From NCBI GenBank assembly GCA_038230695.1, contig JBBRMT010000223.1:1-7759 (forward strand): a stretch of 7,759 nt of DNA, read 5' to 3'. The DNA comes from QHBQ01 sp038230695. Lineage in GTDB: Bacteria; Chloroflexota; Chloroflexia; QHBQ01. Positions 1-6,337 of this stretch are shown here, piece after piece; positions within the stretch are counted from its first letter, which is position 1, and each line of letters begins with the position of its first letter. The notes under the pieces were generated by a model that did not search any database, was not told the origin of the DNA, and saw only the letters and a list, made by a program, of their open reading frames with translations. A program made the position numbers and the translations under genes.

Positions 1-1
1 C

Positions 2-580
2 GGCACTGGCAAGACCACCACCATCGCCAAGCTGACCCGCTACTACCAGAAGCAGGGCCGCAACGTCATCCTTGCCGCCGCCGATACTTTCCGCGCCGCC
101 GCCATCGAGCAACTGCAAATCTGGGGTGAGCGGGTCGGTGCGCCGGTGGTTGCTAGCCAGCAGGGCGGCGACCCCGGCGCGGTAGTCTATGAGGGCTGCC
201 AGCGGGCGATTGCCGAGCGGGCCGACGTGCTGATTATTGATACTGCCGGTCGGTTGCACAACAAGGCTAACCTGATGGAAGAGCTACGCAAGATCAGCAA
301 GGTGGCCGGGCGACTCATCCCCAATGCGCCGCATGAGGTGCTGCTGGTGATTGACGCAACCACCGGCCAGAACGCCCTCAGCCAGGCCCGCGCCTTCACC
401 GATGTTGTCACCACCAACGGCGTAGTCCTCACCAAGCTGGACGGCACCGCCAAGGGTGGCATCGCCTTCGCTATCAGCCGCGAGGTCAATGTGCCGATTA
501 AATATATCGGCACCGGCGAGAAGATGGACGACTTCGCCGAGTTCAACCCCCGTGCTTTCGTCAACGCGCTTTTCGAGTAG
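2..580 (+). CDS. ftsY: Signal recognition particle receptor FtsY, 3' part (5' end outside window)
   Basis: FtsY is the membrane-associated SRP receptor. It pairs its GTPase (NG) domain with that of Ffh to hand ribosome-nascent chains to the SecYEG translocon. The frame is open from the first complete codon of the window and gives 192 residues up to a TAG stop. It begins inside the P-loop (GTGKTTT). The SRP-GTPase markers follow in order: the AAADTFRAAAIEQL insertion-box segment (from about nt 77), DTAGR (nt 239-253), TKLDGTAKGG (from nt 431) and the C-terminal GTGEKMDDFAEF closing loop. The NG domain ends at the stop, so the C-terminus looks complete; the N domain and any acidic A domain lie upstream of the window. 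The ADTFRAAA and DDFAEF signatures separate it from Ffh, which has ADVYRPAA and DGLEPF. ffh follows on the same strand after 83 bp. The first ATG in this frame (146) is internal and not the start. Confidence 0.96.
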   Translation, partial: GTGKTTTIAKLTRYYQKQGRNVILAAADTFRAAAIEQLQIWGERVGAPVVASQQGGDPGAVVYEGCQRAIAERADVLIIDTAGRLHNKANLMEELRKISKVAGRLIPNAPHEVLLVIDATTGQNALSQARAFTDVVTTNGVVLTKLDGTAKGGIAFAISREVNVPIKYIGTGEKMDDFAEFNPRAFVNALFE

Positions 581-649
581 CAACTACCCTTCCCCTCCCA
601 TCGAGGGCGGGTGGCGAAACACTATCTACATATCTACAATCTGCAATTG

Positions 650-655
650 AAGGAG
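650..655 (+). promoter_or_regulatory. Ribosome binding site of ffh
   Basis: AAGGAG lies 8 nt before the GTG at 664, a near-ideal Shine-Dalgarno and spacing. It decides that translation of ffh begins at 664 and not at the GTG at 763 downstream of the amber codon, which has no Shine-Dalgarno. The 83-bp ftsY-ffh gap otherwise holds only a weak imperfect hairpin (593-611, CCC-T-CCC against GGG-C-GGG) and a poor TACAAT box at 635-640 with no convincing -35, so co-transcription with ftsY is the simplest reading. Confidence 0.8.
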
Positions 656-663
656 TAAAACCC

Positions 664-2181
664 GTGTTCGATTCCCTATCCGACCGTTTGCAGGGCGTGT
701 TCGACGGCCTGGGCAGCTAGGGCCGCCTCACCGTAGCCGACATTGACGAGGGTCTCAGCGAGGTGCGCCGCGCCTTGCTGCAGGCCGATGTCAACCTCAA
801 GGTGGTCAAGGAGTTCATCGCCAATGTGCGGGTCAAAGCGATTGCCTCCGATGTGATGCAGGCGCTTGCCCCCGCGCAACAGGTGGTCAAGATCGTCTAC
901 GACGAACTGGTGGCGCTGCTCGGCGAGGGTCAGGCCAAGCTCAATCTGGCCCGTACGCCGCCCACCGTGGTGATGCTGGTGGGGCTGCAAGGCTCCGGCA
1001 AGACTACCACGGTCGCCAAGCTGGCCCTGCACCTGCGTAAGCACAGCGGTCAACGCGCCTTGCTGGTCGCCGCCGATGTCTACCGCCCCGCCGCTATCAC
1101 CCAGTTGGAGACGCTTGGCAAGCAATTGAGCATCCCGGTCTACAGCGAACCGGCAGGCGCAAAGCCGCTGGATATTTGCGTCAACGCCCTGAAACGCGCC
1201 CATGACCTCAACCTCAACATGGTCATCCTCGACACCGCTGGTCGGCTCAACATTGACGAGGCGATGATGCAGGAGTTGCAGCAGATCCGCGACCGCGTTC
1301 ACCCCAACGAGACTTTGCTGGTGGTTGATGCGATGACCGGCCAGGAGGCGGTGCGCGTTGCCGACGACTTCAACAAGCAGGTGGGTATCACCGGCCTGGT
1401 TATCACCAAGATGGATGGCGACACCCGTGGCGGCGCGGCCCTGTCGGTACGCAGCGTCACCGGCGTGCCGATCAAGTTCGTCGGCACCAGCGAGAAGCTC
1501 GACGGCCTGGAGCCGTTCTATCCCGACCGCACCGCCAGTCGCATCCTCGGCATGGGCGATATGCTGTCCCTTATCGAGAAGGCGCAGCAGGAGTTCGACG
1601 AGAAGCAGGCCAAGGAACTTCAGGCCAAGATGCGTAAAGGCACCTACGATCTAGAGAACTTCCTGGAGCAGATGCGTCAGATCAAGCGGATGGGTTCGAT
1701 CACCGATATACTGGGCATGATCCCCGGCCTCGGCGGGCTAATGCGCGGCCAGGATCTCGATATTGACGAGAAGGATTTGAAGCATATCGAGGCGATTATC
1801 CTGTCTATGACTCTGCAGGAGCGGCACGACCCCGACGTGATCAACGGTCCGCGCCGCAAGCGCATCGCCAAAGGATGCGGCCTGGAAGTCAGCGATGTCA
1901 ATATCCTGCTAAATCAGTTCAAGGATATGCGTAAGATGATGAAGCAGATGACCGGCCCCAACGCGCAGCGTGGCCTCGGCAATGTGATGCGTCAGATGAA
2001 AGCGGCGAAAGGTCAGGGCGGCAGCCTACCCTTCGGCATGGCCCGCGATGAGGACGGCAACCCGCTGCTAGCTGCGCCCAACGGCAAAGCCGACGGCCAA
2101 CGTCCCCAGCCCACCAACGGCGCTCCTCGCGGCCAGGGCAACCGCAGCAAGAAGGCGAAGAAGGGCAAGGGGCGGCGGTAG
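664..2181 (+). CDS. ffh: Signal recognition particle protein Ffh (SRP54), interrupted by in-frame TAG at codon 19
   Basis: Ffh binds SRP RNA and signal sequences and, with FtsY, targets nascent membrane proteins. From GTG 664 the frame spans 505 codon positions. The N-domain start (MFDSLSDRLQGVF...) continues as GRLTVADIDEGLSEVRRALL on the far side of a TAG at 718-720, so homology crosses the stop without a frameshift. The G domain shows GLQGSGKTT (from residue 107), ADVYRPAA, DTAGR (190), TKMDGDTRGG (248) and GTSEKLDGLEPF. The methionine-rich M domain follows, with SITDILGMIPGLGG and the RNA-binding helix-turn-helix RRKRIAKG. The roughly 75-residue tail is rich in Gly, Lys and Gln and ends in KKAKKGKGRR. 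In the M domain the usual NGSRRKRIA.GSG reads NGPRRKRIAKGCG. Without readthrough, only an N-terminally truncated product from GTG 763 (472 residues, missing the first N-domain helix) or later starts could be made. A sequencing error, a decaying copy or true amber suppression are all possible. Confidence 0.88.
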
Positions 2182-2213
2182 CGTTGTTCCCTTAATAAAT
2201 AATAAACATGATA

Positions 2214-2237
2214 CCCTCTCCTAAGATGAGGAGAGGG
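2214..2237. repeat. Perfect 9-bp hairpin between ffh and the DUF3800 gene
   Basis: CCCTCTCCT (2214-2222) and AGGAGAGGG (2229-2237) form a perfect 9-bp stem with the 6-nt loop AAGATG, 32 bp after the ffh stop. There is no T-tract after the stem on either strand, so it is not a classical intrinsic terminator. It may still stabilise the ffh 3' end or be a copy of a dispersed small palindrome. The AT-rich stretch just before it (2191-2212) could hold a weak promoter (TTGTTC at 2184, CATGAT at 2207, 17-bp spacing), but the match is poor. Confidence 0.6.
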
Positions 2238-2274
2238 CAAGTTGCTAGCAATCCATACAAGGATGACAGAGGTC

Positions 2275-3183
2275 ATGGTTTACCGTATATACGTTGACGA
2301 AGTAGGTAATCATACGATGAAGAACACGGCGCATCCTGATAACCGTTTTCTCAGTCTCACGGGTGTGATTATTGAGTACGAGCATATTAGTTCAGATGTA
2401 CACCCTCAACTTGAGGCGCTAAAAGCTAAATATCTTCCTTCTCATAATCCTCCTGATGAGCCGGTTGTATTCCACCGAGAAGACGTTCTGCATACGAGAC
2501 CACCATTCGACATATTGAGGGATCGCAAGGTAAGAGAGGAGTTTGACGAGGAGCTTCTTACCCTTCTGCAATCATGGAACTACAGAGTTATTACTATCTG
2601 TTTGGATAAGCTAGCGTATACGAGCAATCACTTGGATATGCCTCTTGAACCTTACTACCATTGCCTTAGATTTCTATTGGAAGGCTATACTCGGTTCCTC
2701 TTGCGAATTGGTGATATTGGCGACGTTATGGCTGAGTCTAGAGGAGGTAATGAAGATCGAGCCTTGAAAGAAGAGTTTACCAGACTGTATGAACAAGGCA
2801 CTGAGCAAATGAGTGGTACGATACTGCAGCAGGTGCTTACCAGCAGGCAGCTTAAAGTTAAAACAAAGGCCAGCAATGTGACTGGATTGCAACTTGCTGA
2901 CCTTGTTGCACATGATAGCCAGAGTGACATTTTGCGAGAACATAATCTAATAGATGCGCCACCCTCACCTTTTGCTACAAGGCTCGCTGATATCTTGAGA
3001 CAAAAGTATGATCAGCACGATGCGGCAATAGCTGGTAAAATTCTGCTGTTAAATGTAGAAGGCGGCCACAGATTTCCTGTAGCCGCCCCGACGACAAACG
3101 CCGCCCACCTCCGAACACGGATTAACCGTATTATACCCCAAACCTTTGTGTTTGTCAACAATCTTTTCGGTGGCAAAATATGA
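2275..3183 (+). CDS. DUF3800 domain protein (RNase H-like fold, function unproven)
   Basis: The 302-residue product has the layout of DUF3800 proteins, a family often found near mobile elements and defence genes and proposed to have an RNase H-like fold. Its activity is not established. Visible marks are the N-terminal strand with YVDEVGN (D8, E9), FHRED (66-70), CLDK (D111) and the closing GLQLADLVAH (204-213). In most members I know the first motif is DE(S/T)G; here it is DEVG. The domain appears to end near GKILL (254-258). About 44 further residues are unlike the family and include a DNA hairpin at 3061-3087, so the natural stop may have been lost. I chose ATG 2275 because MVYRIYVDE is the usual beginning and AAGGA lies 11 nt upstream; ATG 2263 and TTG 2242 are alternatives. 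The gene is clearly AT-richer than ffh (26 of 60 G+C in 2281-2340 against 40 of 60 in 1381-1440), which suggests transfer. Confidence 0.85.
   Translation: MVYRIYVDEVGNHTMKNTAHPDNRFLSLTGVIIEYEHISSDVHPQLEALKAKYLPSHNPPDEPVVFHREDVLHTRPPFDILRDRKVREEFDEELLTLLQSWNYRVITICLDKLAYTSNHLDMPLEPYYHCLRFLLEGYTRFLLRIGDIGDVMAESRGGNEDRALKEEFTRLYEQGTEQMSGTILQQVLTSRQLKVKTKASNVTGLQLADLVAHDSQSDILREHNLIDAPPSPFATRLADILRQKYDQHDAAIAGKILLLNVEGGHRFPVAAPTTNAAHLRTRINRIIPQTFVFVNNLFGGKI
3061..3087. repeat. Inverted repeat inside the 3' end of the DUF3800 frame
   Basis: GGCGGC(C)ACAG at 3061-3071 pairs with CTGT(A)GCCGCC at 3077-3087. This gives an 11-position stem with one C-A mismatch and the 5-nt loop ATTTC. It lies exactly where the protein stops resembling its family, and the sequence after it is more GC-rich. 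The hairpin therefore looks like former intergenic DNA now read through. It has no following T-tract. Confidence 0.5.
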
Positions 3184-3214
3184 CAACTGGCGTATCCCAA
3201 ACGCTTGCCTAAAC

Positions 3215-3766
3215 CTATTTCTGCCGTGCCGATGCCTGCAACTCCTGCACCATATGATAAACTTCGGTTACGTTGGGAATGTCGCTGAAGCTGTAATCCT
3301 CCTCGTTCGCATTGCGCCCAAAAACCAGCGTGCCGCTGCCATCGCCTTGCTCGATCATCTTCACCGTGTCGGTGGCGGCCATGTCAATTATGGTTGTGGT
3401 GTAGTCTGTGCTAATCACAGGTTTCTTGATGATGATTGCATGGCAGTTGGTTAGACAGTATTCGCTAGTTCTAGACGTAATACTTCTCTGTATTTGGAGC
3501 ATAGTAATACCTACAGCGACAGGAATTGGCGCTATCACAAGGACAAAGAGCGCCGAAGGCGATTGGTTTATATAGGCATACAAGATGGCAATTGCAGCGA
3601 TCACAGCGCCCAAAGTTATGAACTTCCACCCATACAGGCCAGTGCCTGATGAGCCGGTTGTGGGTTCGGATTGCCCCTGCCAAATCATCTGTTCGCCAGG
3701 TTCTAGCAGGTAGGTAATATCCGGCCGGCCGGCCTTCGTCAGTTCAGTTTTTGTTGTATCGGTCAT
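3215..3766 (-). CDS. Small membrane protein with bacterial PH-like domain
   Basis: The 183-residue product starts with a polar N-terminus and the segment YLLEPGEQMIWQGQSEP (19-35), the 'GE..iW.G' opening common in bacterial PH-domain membrane proteins. Two hydrophobic helices follow (about 47-66 and 72-90). Then comes a soluble part with the pattern of that family: SEYCLTNCHAIIIKK (101-115), a short turn-rich strand with GDGSGTLVFGR (141-151), and FSDIPNVTEVYHMVQEL at the end. Family members usually have an Arg in the 'LTNxR' element; here it is NCHA. I chose ATG 3766 because AAGG lies 7 nt before it; the frame could be extended to 3805, but that stretch is repeat DNA. The gene sits 46 bp behind the FTR1 permease on the same strand and may share its transcript. 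A direct functional role with iron is only a guess. It converges with the DUF3800 gene. Confidence 0.75.
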   Translation of the reverse strand: MTDTTKTELTKAGRPDITYLLEPGEQMIWQGQSEPTTGSSGTGLYGWKFITLGAVIAAIAILYAYINQSPSALFVLVIAPIPVAVGITMLQIQRSITSRTSEYCLTNCHAIIIKKPVISTDYTTTIIDMAATDTVKMIEQGDGSGTLVFGRNANEEDYSFSDIPNVTEVYHMVQELQASARQK

Positions 3767-3783
3767 CGCTGTGCCTTTTCCTA

Positions 3784-3807
3784 ACTCAGCACTCGCACTC
3801 AGCACTC
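3784..3807. repeat. 11-bp direct repeat between the permease and the PH-like gene
   Basis: ACTCAGCACTC occurs twice (3784-3794 and 3797-3807), separated by GC, and the run continues as AACCCTCACCCC into the permease stop. It lies in the 46-bp gap and just upstream of the ribosome binding site (AAGG, complement of 3774-3777) of the PH-like gene. It looks like simple intergenic repeat DNA; no function can be read from it. Confidence 0.6.
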
Positions 3808-3812
3808 AACCC

Positions 3813-5336
3813 TCACCCCTGCGGCTGCGCCTTGGCCTGCTGCGCCAGCACCGCATGGTGCCGCCGCGAGTAGAGCCATACGATTGCCCCGGCGATGAGC
3901 AACGCGCCCTGTACCGCAACTCCCTCTACCGTGGGATAGAAGCCGAAGAAGTCGAGGCTGGGCAGCCAGCTGATTGCATGGGCGGGCAGCACGCCCACCC
4001 CTTGTAGCGCGAGGATGCTGGTGCCGACAAACTTGAAGCCCAGGTAGTAGATGAGGGCGCTGCTAATTAGGAAGAAGGTATGAATGGGGATACGAACCCC
4101 TATTTTCATAATCAGCACCGCCAGCAGACCCAGCGCCGCCAGCCCCCCGGCCAGGCCGAGCAGCAAGTCGCCCGTGCTAATCGAGCCAGCCATGCCGAGG
4201 TAGAACATCGCCGTCTCCGCGCCCTCGCGGAAGACCGAGAGGAAGGCCAGTATCGCCAACGACAGCAGGCTGCCGCCCGCCAGCGCCGCGCTACTCTTGC
4301 GTTTGATGTACTGTGTCCAGGCCGCCGCGCTGCTCTTGGAGTGCAGCCAGTAGCTAACGTAGAACAGCATCACCGCGGCAATCAGCCCCACAATACCCTC
4401 GATTAGTCTGCCGTTCGCCCCCGTGGTGGCCGCGCCTAGGATGAGCTGCAAGGCCAATGCTGCAAGCAGGCTGGCGGCAATGCCCGCTATACCGCCCGCC
4501 CATATCCACATACGCTTGTTCGCATTGCCCGATTTGACCACGAAGGCAACCAGCGCAGTGATAATCAGAATTGCCTCGAAGCCCTCGCGCAGCAGCACGA
4601 TGCCTGCATCGAACGCCGTGTACGGGGAACTTGTCTGCGCTGCAATCGGAGTCAAGGTTGCGCTCAGGCCGCTCACCAGCCTGCCAGCAGTGGCAAAGTC
4701 GGGCGGCGACTGCTTCAACGCGGCCAGGGCCAGCGGCAAGCCCTGCTCGACCTGGTGGTAAGCGTCCACCGAACGACCCTTCACCTGATCTTCAGCCCCG
4801 AACCAATCACTCTGCGCCTTGTTCAGCGCGGCCAGCGCGGTAGTTGCATCCTGACGGCCAATCGCCCCCTGCGCGTCGCTCAACTCACTCAATACGGTTG
4901 ACAGCGGCACGCTGCTGGTCGGCGCGGCAGTCACGCCGCTAGCCGCCAGTTTTACCACAGTGTCGAAATCGGTATTCATCGCGCCCAGCGCGGTCATGGC
5001 ATCGCTGGCCTTAGCCCCGCTAATGGCCGCCTTGGCCTCACCTAGCCTTGTCTCGACATCTTGATATTGCGCGGTTGAAACTGCTTTCACCTGGTTAGAA
5101 ACTGTATCCCACGTGCTATCAAGCTGATTGACATTAGTCGTCGCCGCAGCAAAGTTGCCCCCTTGCACCGCCGCCTCAGTCTGGCCCAGCAGGGTGTAGA
5201 GCGGATGTAGCGTCGTTGCCATATCGCCTGCGGCATAGCCGCGCCCAACAAACAACAGCGCCGCCAGCAACATTGCCAATGCCACTCCGCTAACCAGTTT
5301 CGTTGATTTGATTATGAACACAACTTGTACCCTCAT
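3813..5336 (-). CDS. FTR1/EfeU-family iron permease with long N-terminal extracytoplasmic region
   Basis: This is a 507-residue membrane protein of the FTR1 (EfeU) iron transport family, expected to move ferric or ferrous iron across the cytoplasmic membrane. The two R-E-x-x-E iron-binding motifs are present: REGFE (250-254) in the first permease helix and REGAE (370-374) in the fourth. About seven hydrophobic helices lie between 243 and 490. A basic N-terminus and hydrophobic stretch (9-30) ending near GYAAG look like a signal peptide or anchor. Residues 40-235 are predicted outside the membrane and consist of two related helical units at an offset of 102 residues. ATG 5336 is used; GTG 5321, with GAGGG 8 nt upstream, is an equally good start. 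Its own promoter is at 5366-5394. No efeO or efeB homologue adjoins it, so it may act alone or with partners elsewhere; the extra N-terminal region may replace a separate EfeO-like protein. Confidence 0.92.
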   Translation of the reverse strand: MRVQVVFIIKSTKLVSGVALAMLLAALLFVGRGYAAGDMATTLHPLYTLLGQTEAAVQGGNFAAATTNVNQLDSTWDTVSNQVKAVSTAQYQDVETRLGEAKAAISGAKASDAMTALGAMNTDFDTVVKLAASGVTAAPTSSVPLSTVLSELSDAQGAIGRQDATTALAALNKAQSDWFGAEDQVKGRSVDAYHQVEQGLPLALAALKQSPPDFATAGRLVSGLSATLTPIAAQTSSPYTAFDAGIVLLREGFEAILIITALVAFVVKSGNANKRMWIWAGGIAGIAASLLAALALQLILGAATTGANGRLIEGIVGLIAAVMLFYVSYWLHSKSSAAAWTQYIKRKSSAALAGGSLLSLAILAFLSVFREGAETAMFYLGMAGSISTGDLLLGLAGGLAALGLLAVLIMKIGVRIPIHTFFLISSALIYYLGFKFVGTSILALQGVGVLPAHAISWLPSLDFFGFYPTVEGVAVQGALLIAGAIVWLYSRRHHAVLAQQAKAQPQG

Positions 5337-5365
5337 CAAAATATTTGGCTGCCCCTTCAGCTATA

Positions 5366-5394
5366 ATTATATCCCACCATTGGCTGCAAGTCAA
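5366..5394 (-). promoter_or_regulatory. Sigma-70-type promoter of the FTR1 permease gene
   Basis: On the minus strand TTGACT (complement of 5389-5394) is followed by 17 bp and a perfect TATAAT (complement of 5366-5371). A start point near 5359 would give a leader of about 20-40 nt before the permease start codon. The -10 box lies within the perfect 10-bp palindrome TATAATTATA (5362-5371), so a dimeric repressor such as a Fur- or DtxR-type iron regulator could block it. The sequence does not match a full consensus of either, so this regulation is inference. Confidence 0.78.
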
Positions 5395-5400
5395 GACTTT

Positions 5401-5418
5401 AGACAGCCTGGGCTGTTT
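5401..5418. repeat. Hairpin just upstream of the permease promoter
   Basis: ACAGC (5403-5407) and GCTGT (5412-5416) pair around CTGG, and the stem can lengthen with A5401/G5402 and T5417/T5418. On the plus strand it is followed by a run of five T (5416-5420), like a small intrinsic terminator, but no plus-strand gene ends here. On the minus strand the arm ends 6 bp upstream of the -35 box and could equally be a protein-binding palindrome. Confidence 0.4.
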
Positions 5419-5506
5419 TTATTGCCATATTTACACCAATTTTAACCTTGCATCCGTTTTACTCATGCCTTATTAACTCACAACAATTTTGATGAGAGCC
5501 TTCGTA

Positions 5507-5529
5507 GGGGCGCAGATTTATCGCGCCCC
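5507..5529. repeat. GC-rich hairpin after the methyltransferase gene
   Basis: GGGGCGC (5507-5513) and GCGCCCC (5523-5529) form a perfect 7-bp stem with the 9-nt loop AGATTTATC, 12 bp beyond the methyltransferase stop. It could protect or end that minus-strand transcript, though no T-tract follows. The 'GTAGGGGCGC...' form resembles small dispersed intergenic palindromes known from many bacterial genomes. Confidence 0.5.
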
Positions 5530-5541
5530 CTGTGAAGCGCA

Positions 5542-6234
5542 TTACCGCTCATCGAAACCTTTGAGCGGCACTCCTGGCTCATCCCGCGCTTTGTCAGCGA
5601 TCACGACCATGGCCACACCCAGGCCGTTCTTCCAACTTTGGGTACGCACGGTGAACCCAGCCGCTTCGAGGTTGGCGGTTAGCGCGGCAAAGTGGGTGTT
5701 GGGGTTCTCATTGCCATAGGCGGCGTGTTCGACGGCGCGGAGCAGCTTGCCCGCGTTGTCGCGGGGCAGCAGTTGTCCGGCGGGAACGATCACCAGCCGA
5801 CCGCTGGGGCGCAGCACGCGGGCAGCCTCGGCCAAAGTGGCGGGGGCGGTAATGTAATCGGTGGGGAAGGTGCTGAGGACACTATCCACGCTGGCTGAGG
5901 CAAGCGGGATGGCTTCGCTACGCCCGCGCAGCAGCGTCACCCGCTGGCGGTCGGTGGCATTAGCGTATTTGCGTAGCCGCTTGCGGGTTTGACTCAGCAT
6001 CGGAGGGGAGAGTTCCAGGCCGATGACTTGATAGCCGTCGCGGGCCATTTCCACCAGCAACACGCCGGTGCCGGGGCCAAGCTCCAACACCCGGTTGCCC
6101 TTCAGGTGGGGGAGCGCAGCCTGCTGCCACAGCCGCCACTGGTCGCGGAAGAAGTGTTTGCTTACCCAATCGTAGAGCCAGGCAAACTGGTAATAAAGGG
6201 CGTGAAAGGCGATTGCCCGCAAGTGGCGCATCAT
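5542..6234 (-). CDS. Class I SAM-dependent methyltransferase, substrate unknown
   Basis: The 230-residue product has a Rossmann-type methyltransferase core. A helical N-terminus (1-45, YYQFAWLYDWVSKHFF) precedes motif I VLELGPGTG (49-57), which binds S-adenosylmethionine. Next are the acidic residue after the second strand in VIGLELS (E74), a motif II/III region with GRSEAIPLASASVDSVLSTF (104-123), and LRPSGRLVIVPAG (141-153). The C-terminal part ends with a strand-helix pattern (AALTANLEAAGFTVRTQSWK). This is the UbiE/Methyltransf_11-like small-molecule type, and the substrate (lipid, quinone, sugar or other) cannot be told from the sequence. The start at ATG 6234 is supported by GAGG 7 nt upstream; a second ATG follows directly. 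It lies 103 bp downstream of the glycosyltransferase on the same strand, with a terminator-like repeat between, so it is probably transcribed separately. Confidence 0.88.
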   Translation of the reverse strand: MMRHLRAIAFHALYYQFAWLYDWVSKHFFRDQWRLWQQAALPHLKGNRVLELGPGTGVLLVEMARDGYQVIGLELSPPMLSQTRKRLRKYANATDRQRVTLLRGRSEAIPLASASVDSVLSTFPTDYITAPATLAEAARVLRPSGRLVIVPAGQLLPRDNAGKLLRAVEHAAYGNENPNTHFAALTANLEAAGFTVRTQSWKNGLGVAMVVIADKARDEPGVPLKGFDER

Positions 6235-6265
6235 CGTCGCGCCTCGCCAATATCAGTAAGGCAAA

Positions 6266-6293
6266 AAGCCCCCAGCGGGGGTTTGGGGGAGAA
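6266..6293 (-). terminator. C5-G5-G5 repeat, copy 1; terminator-like after the glycosyltransferase
   Basis: Read on the plus strand the element is AAG, CCCCC (6269-6273), AGC, GGGGG (6277-6281), TTT, GGGGG (6285-6289), AGAA. On the minus strand, in the direction of the glycosyltransferase transcript, CCCCCGCTGGGGG is followed by CTTTTTG, a short GC stem plus T-tract about 45-60 nt after that gene's stop. This copy can therefore act as an intrinsic terminator. The same sequence recurs at 7609 and 7657, so it is also a dispersed repeat. Confidence 0.6.
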
Positions 6294-6337
6294 ATGCTGC
6301 CCGCTCACAACCTTGAAGCAATTAGCTACTGCAAGTA

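Noticed and set aside
581..663. SRP RNA or other RNA gene between ftsY and ffh
   Set aside because: The gap is short and lacks the conserved SRP RNA apical stem (GGAA tetraloop with symmetric loop); only a weak imperfect hairpin is present.
718..720. Genome-wide reassignment of TAG, or pyrrolysine insertion
   Set aside because: TAG is the natural terminator of ftsY (578-580), ffh (2179-2181) and the PH-like gene (3215-3217), where the proteins end at the expected place. No pyrrolysine gene is seen, and the N domain of Ffh has no reason to carry that residue.
676..1302. Long minus-strand reading frame opposite ffh
   Set aside because: It is antisense to clear SRP GTPase motifs, its product is low-complexity His/Gln/Gly/Leu without any recognisable domain, and it has no promoter or ribosome binding site. 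It is a shadow of the high-GC coding strand.
763..2181. GTG 763 as the true start of ffh
   Set aside because: It has no Shine-Dalgarno and would remove the first N-domain helix, whose normal coding sequence is plainly present at 664-762 behind a good ribosome binding site.
3767..3805. Upstream extension of the PH-like protein to 3805
   Set aside because: The added 13 residues come from the 11-bp direct repeat region, and a better-placed ribosome binding site supports ATG 3766.
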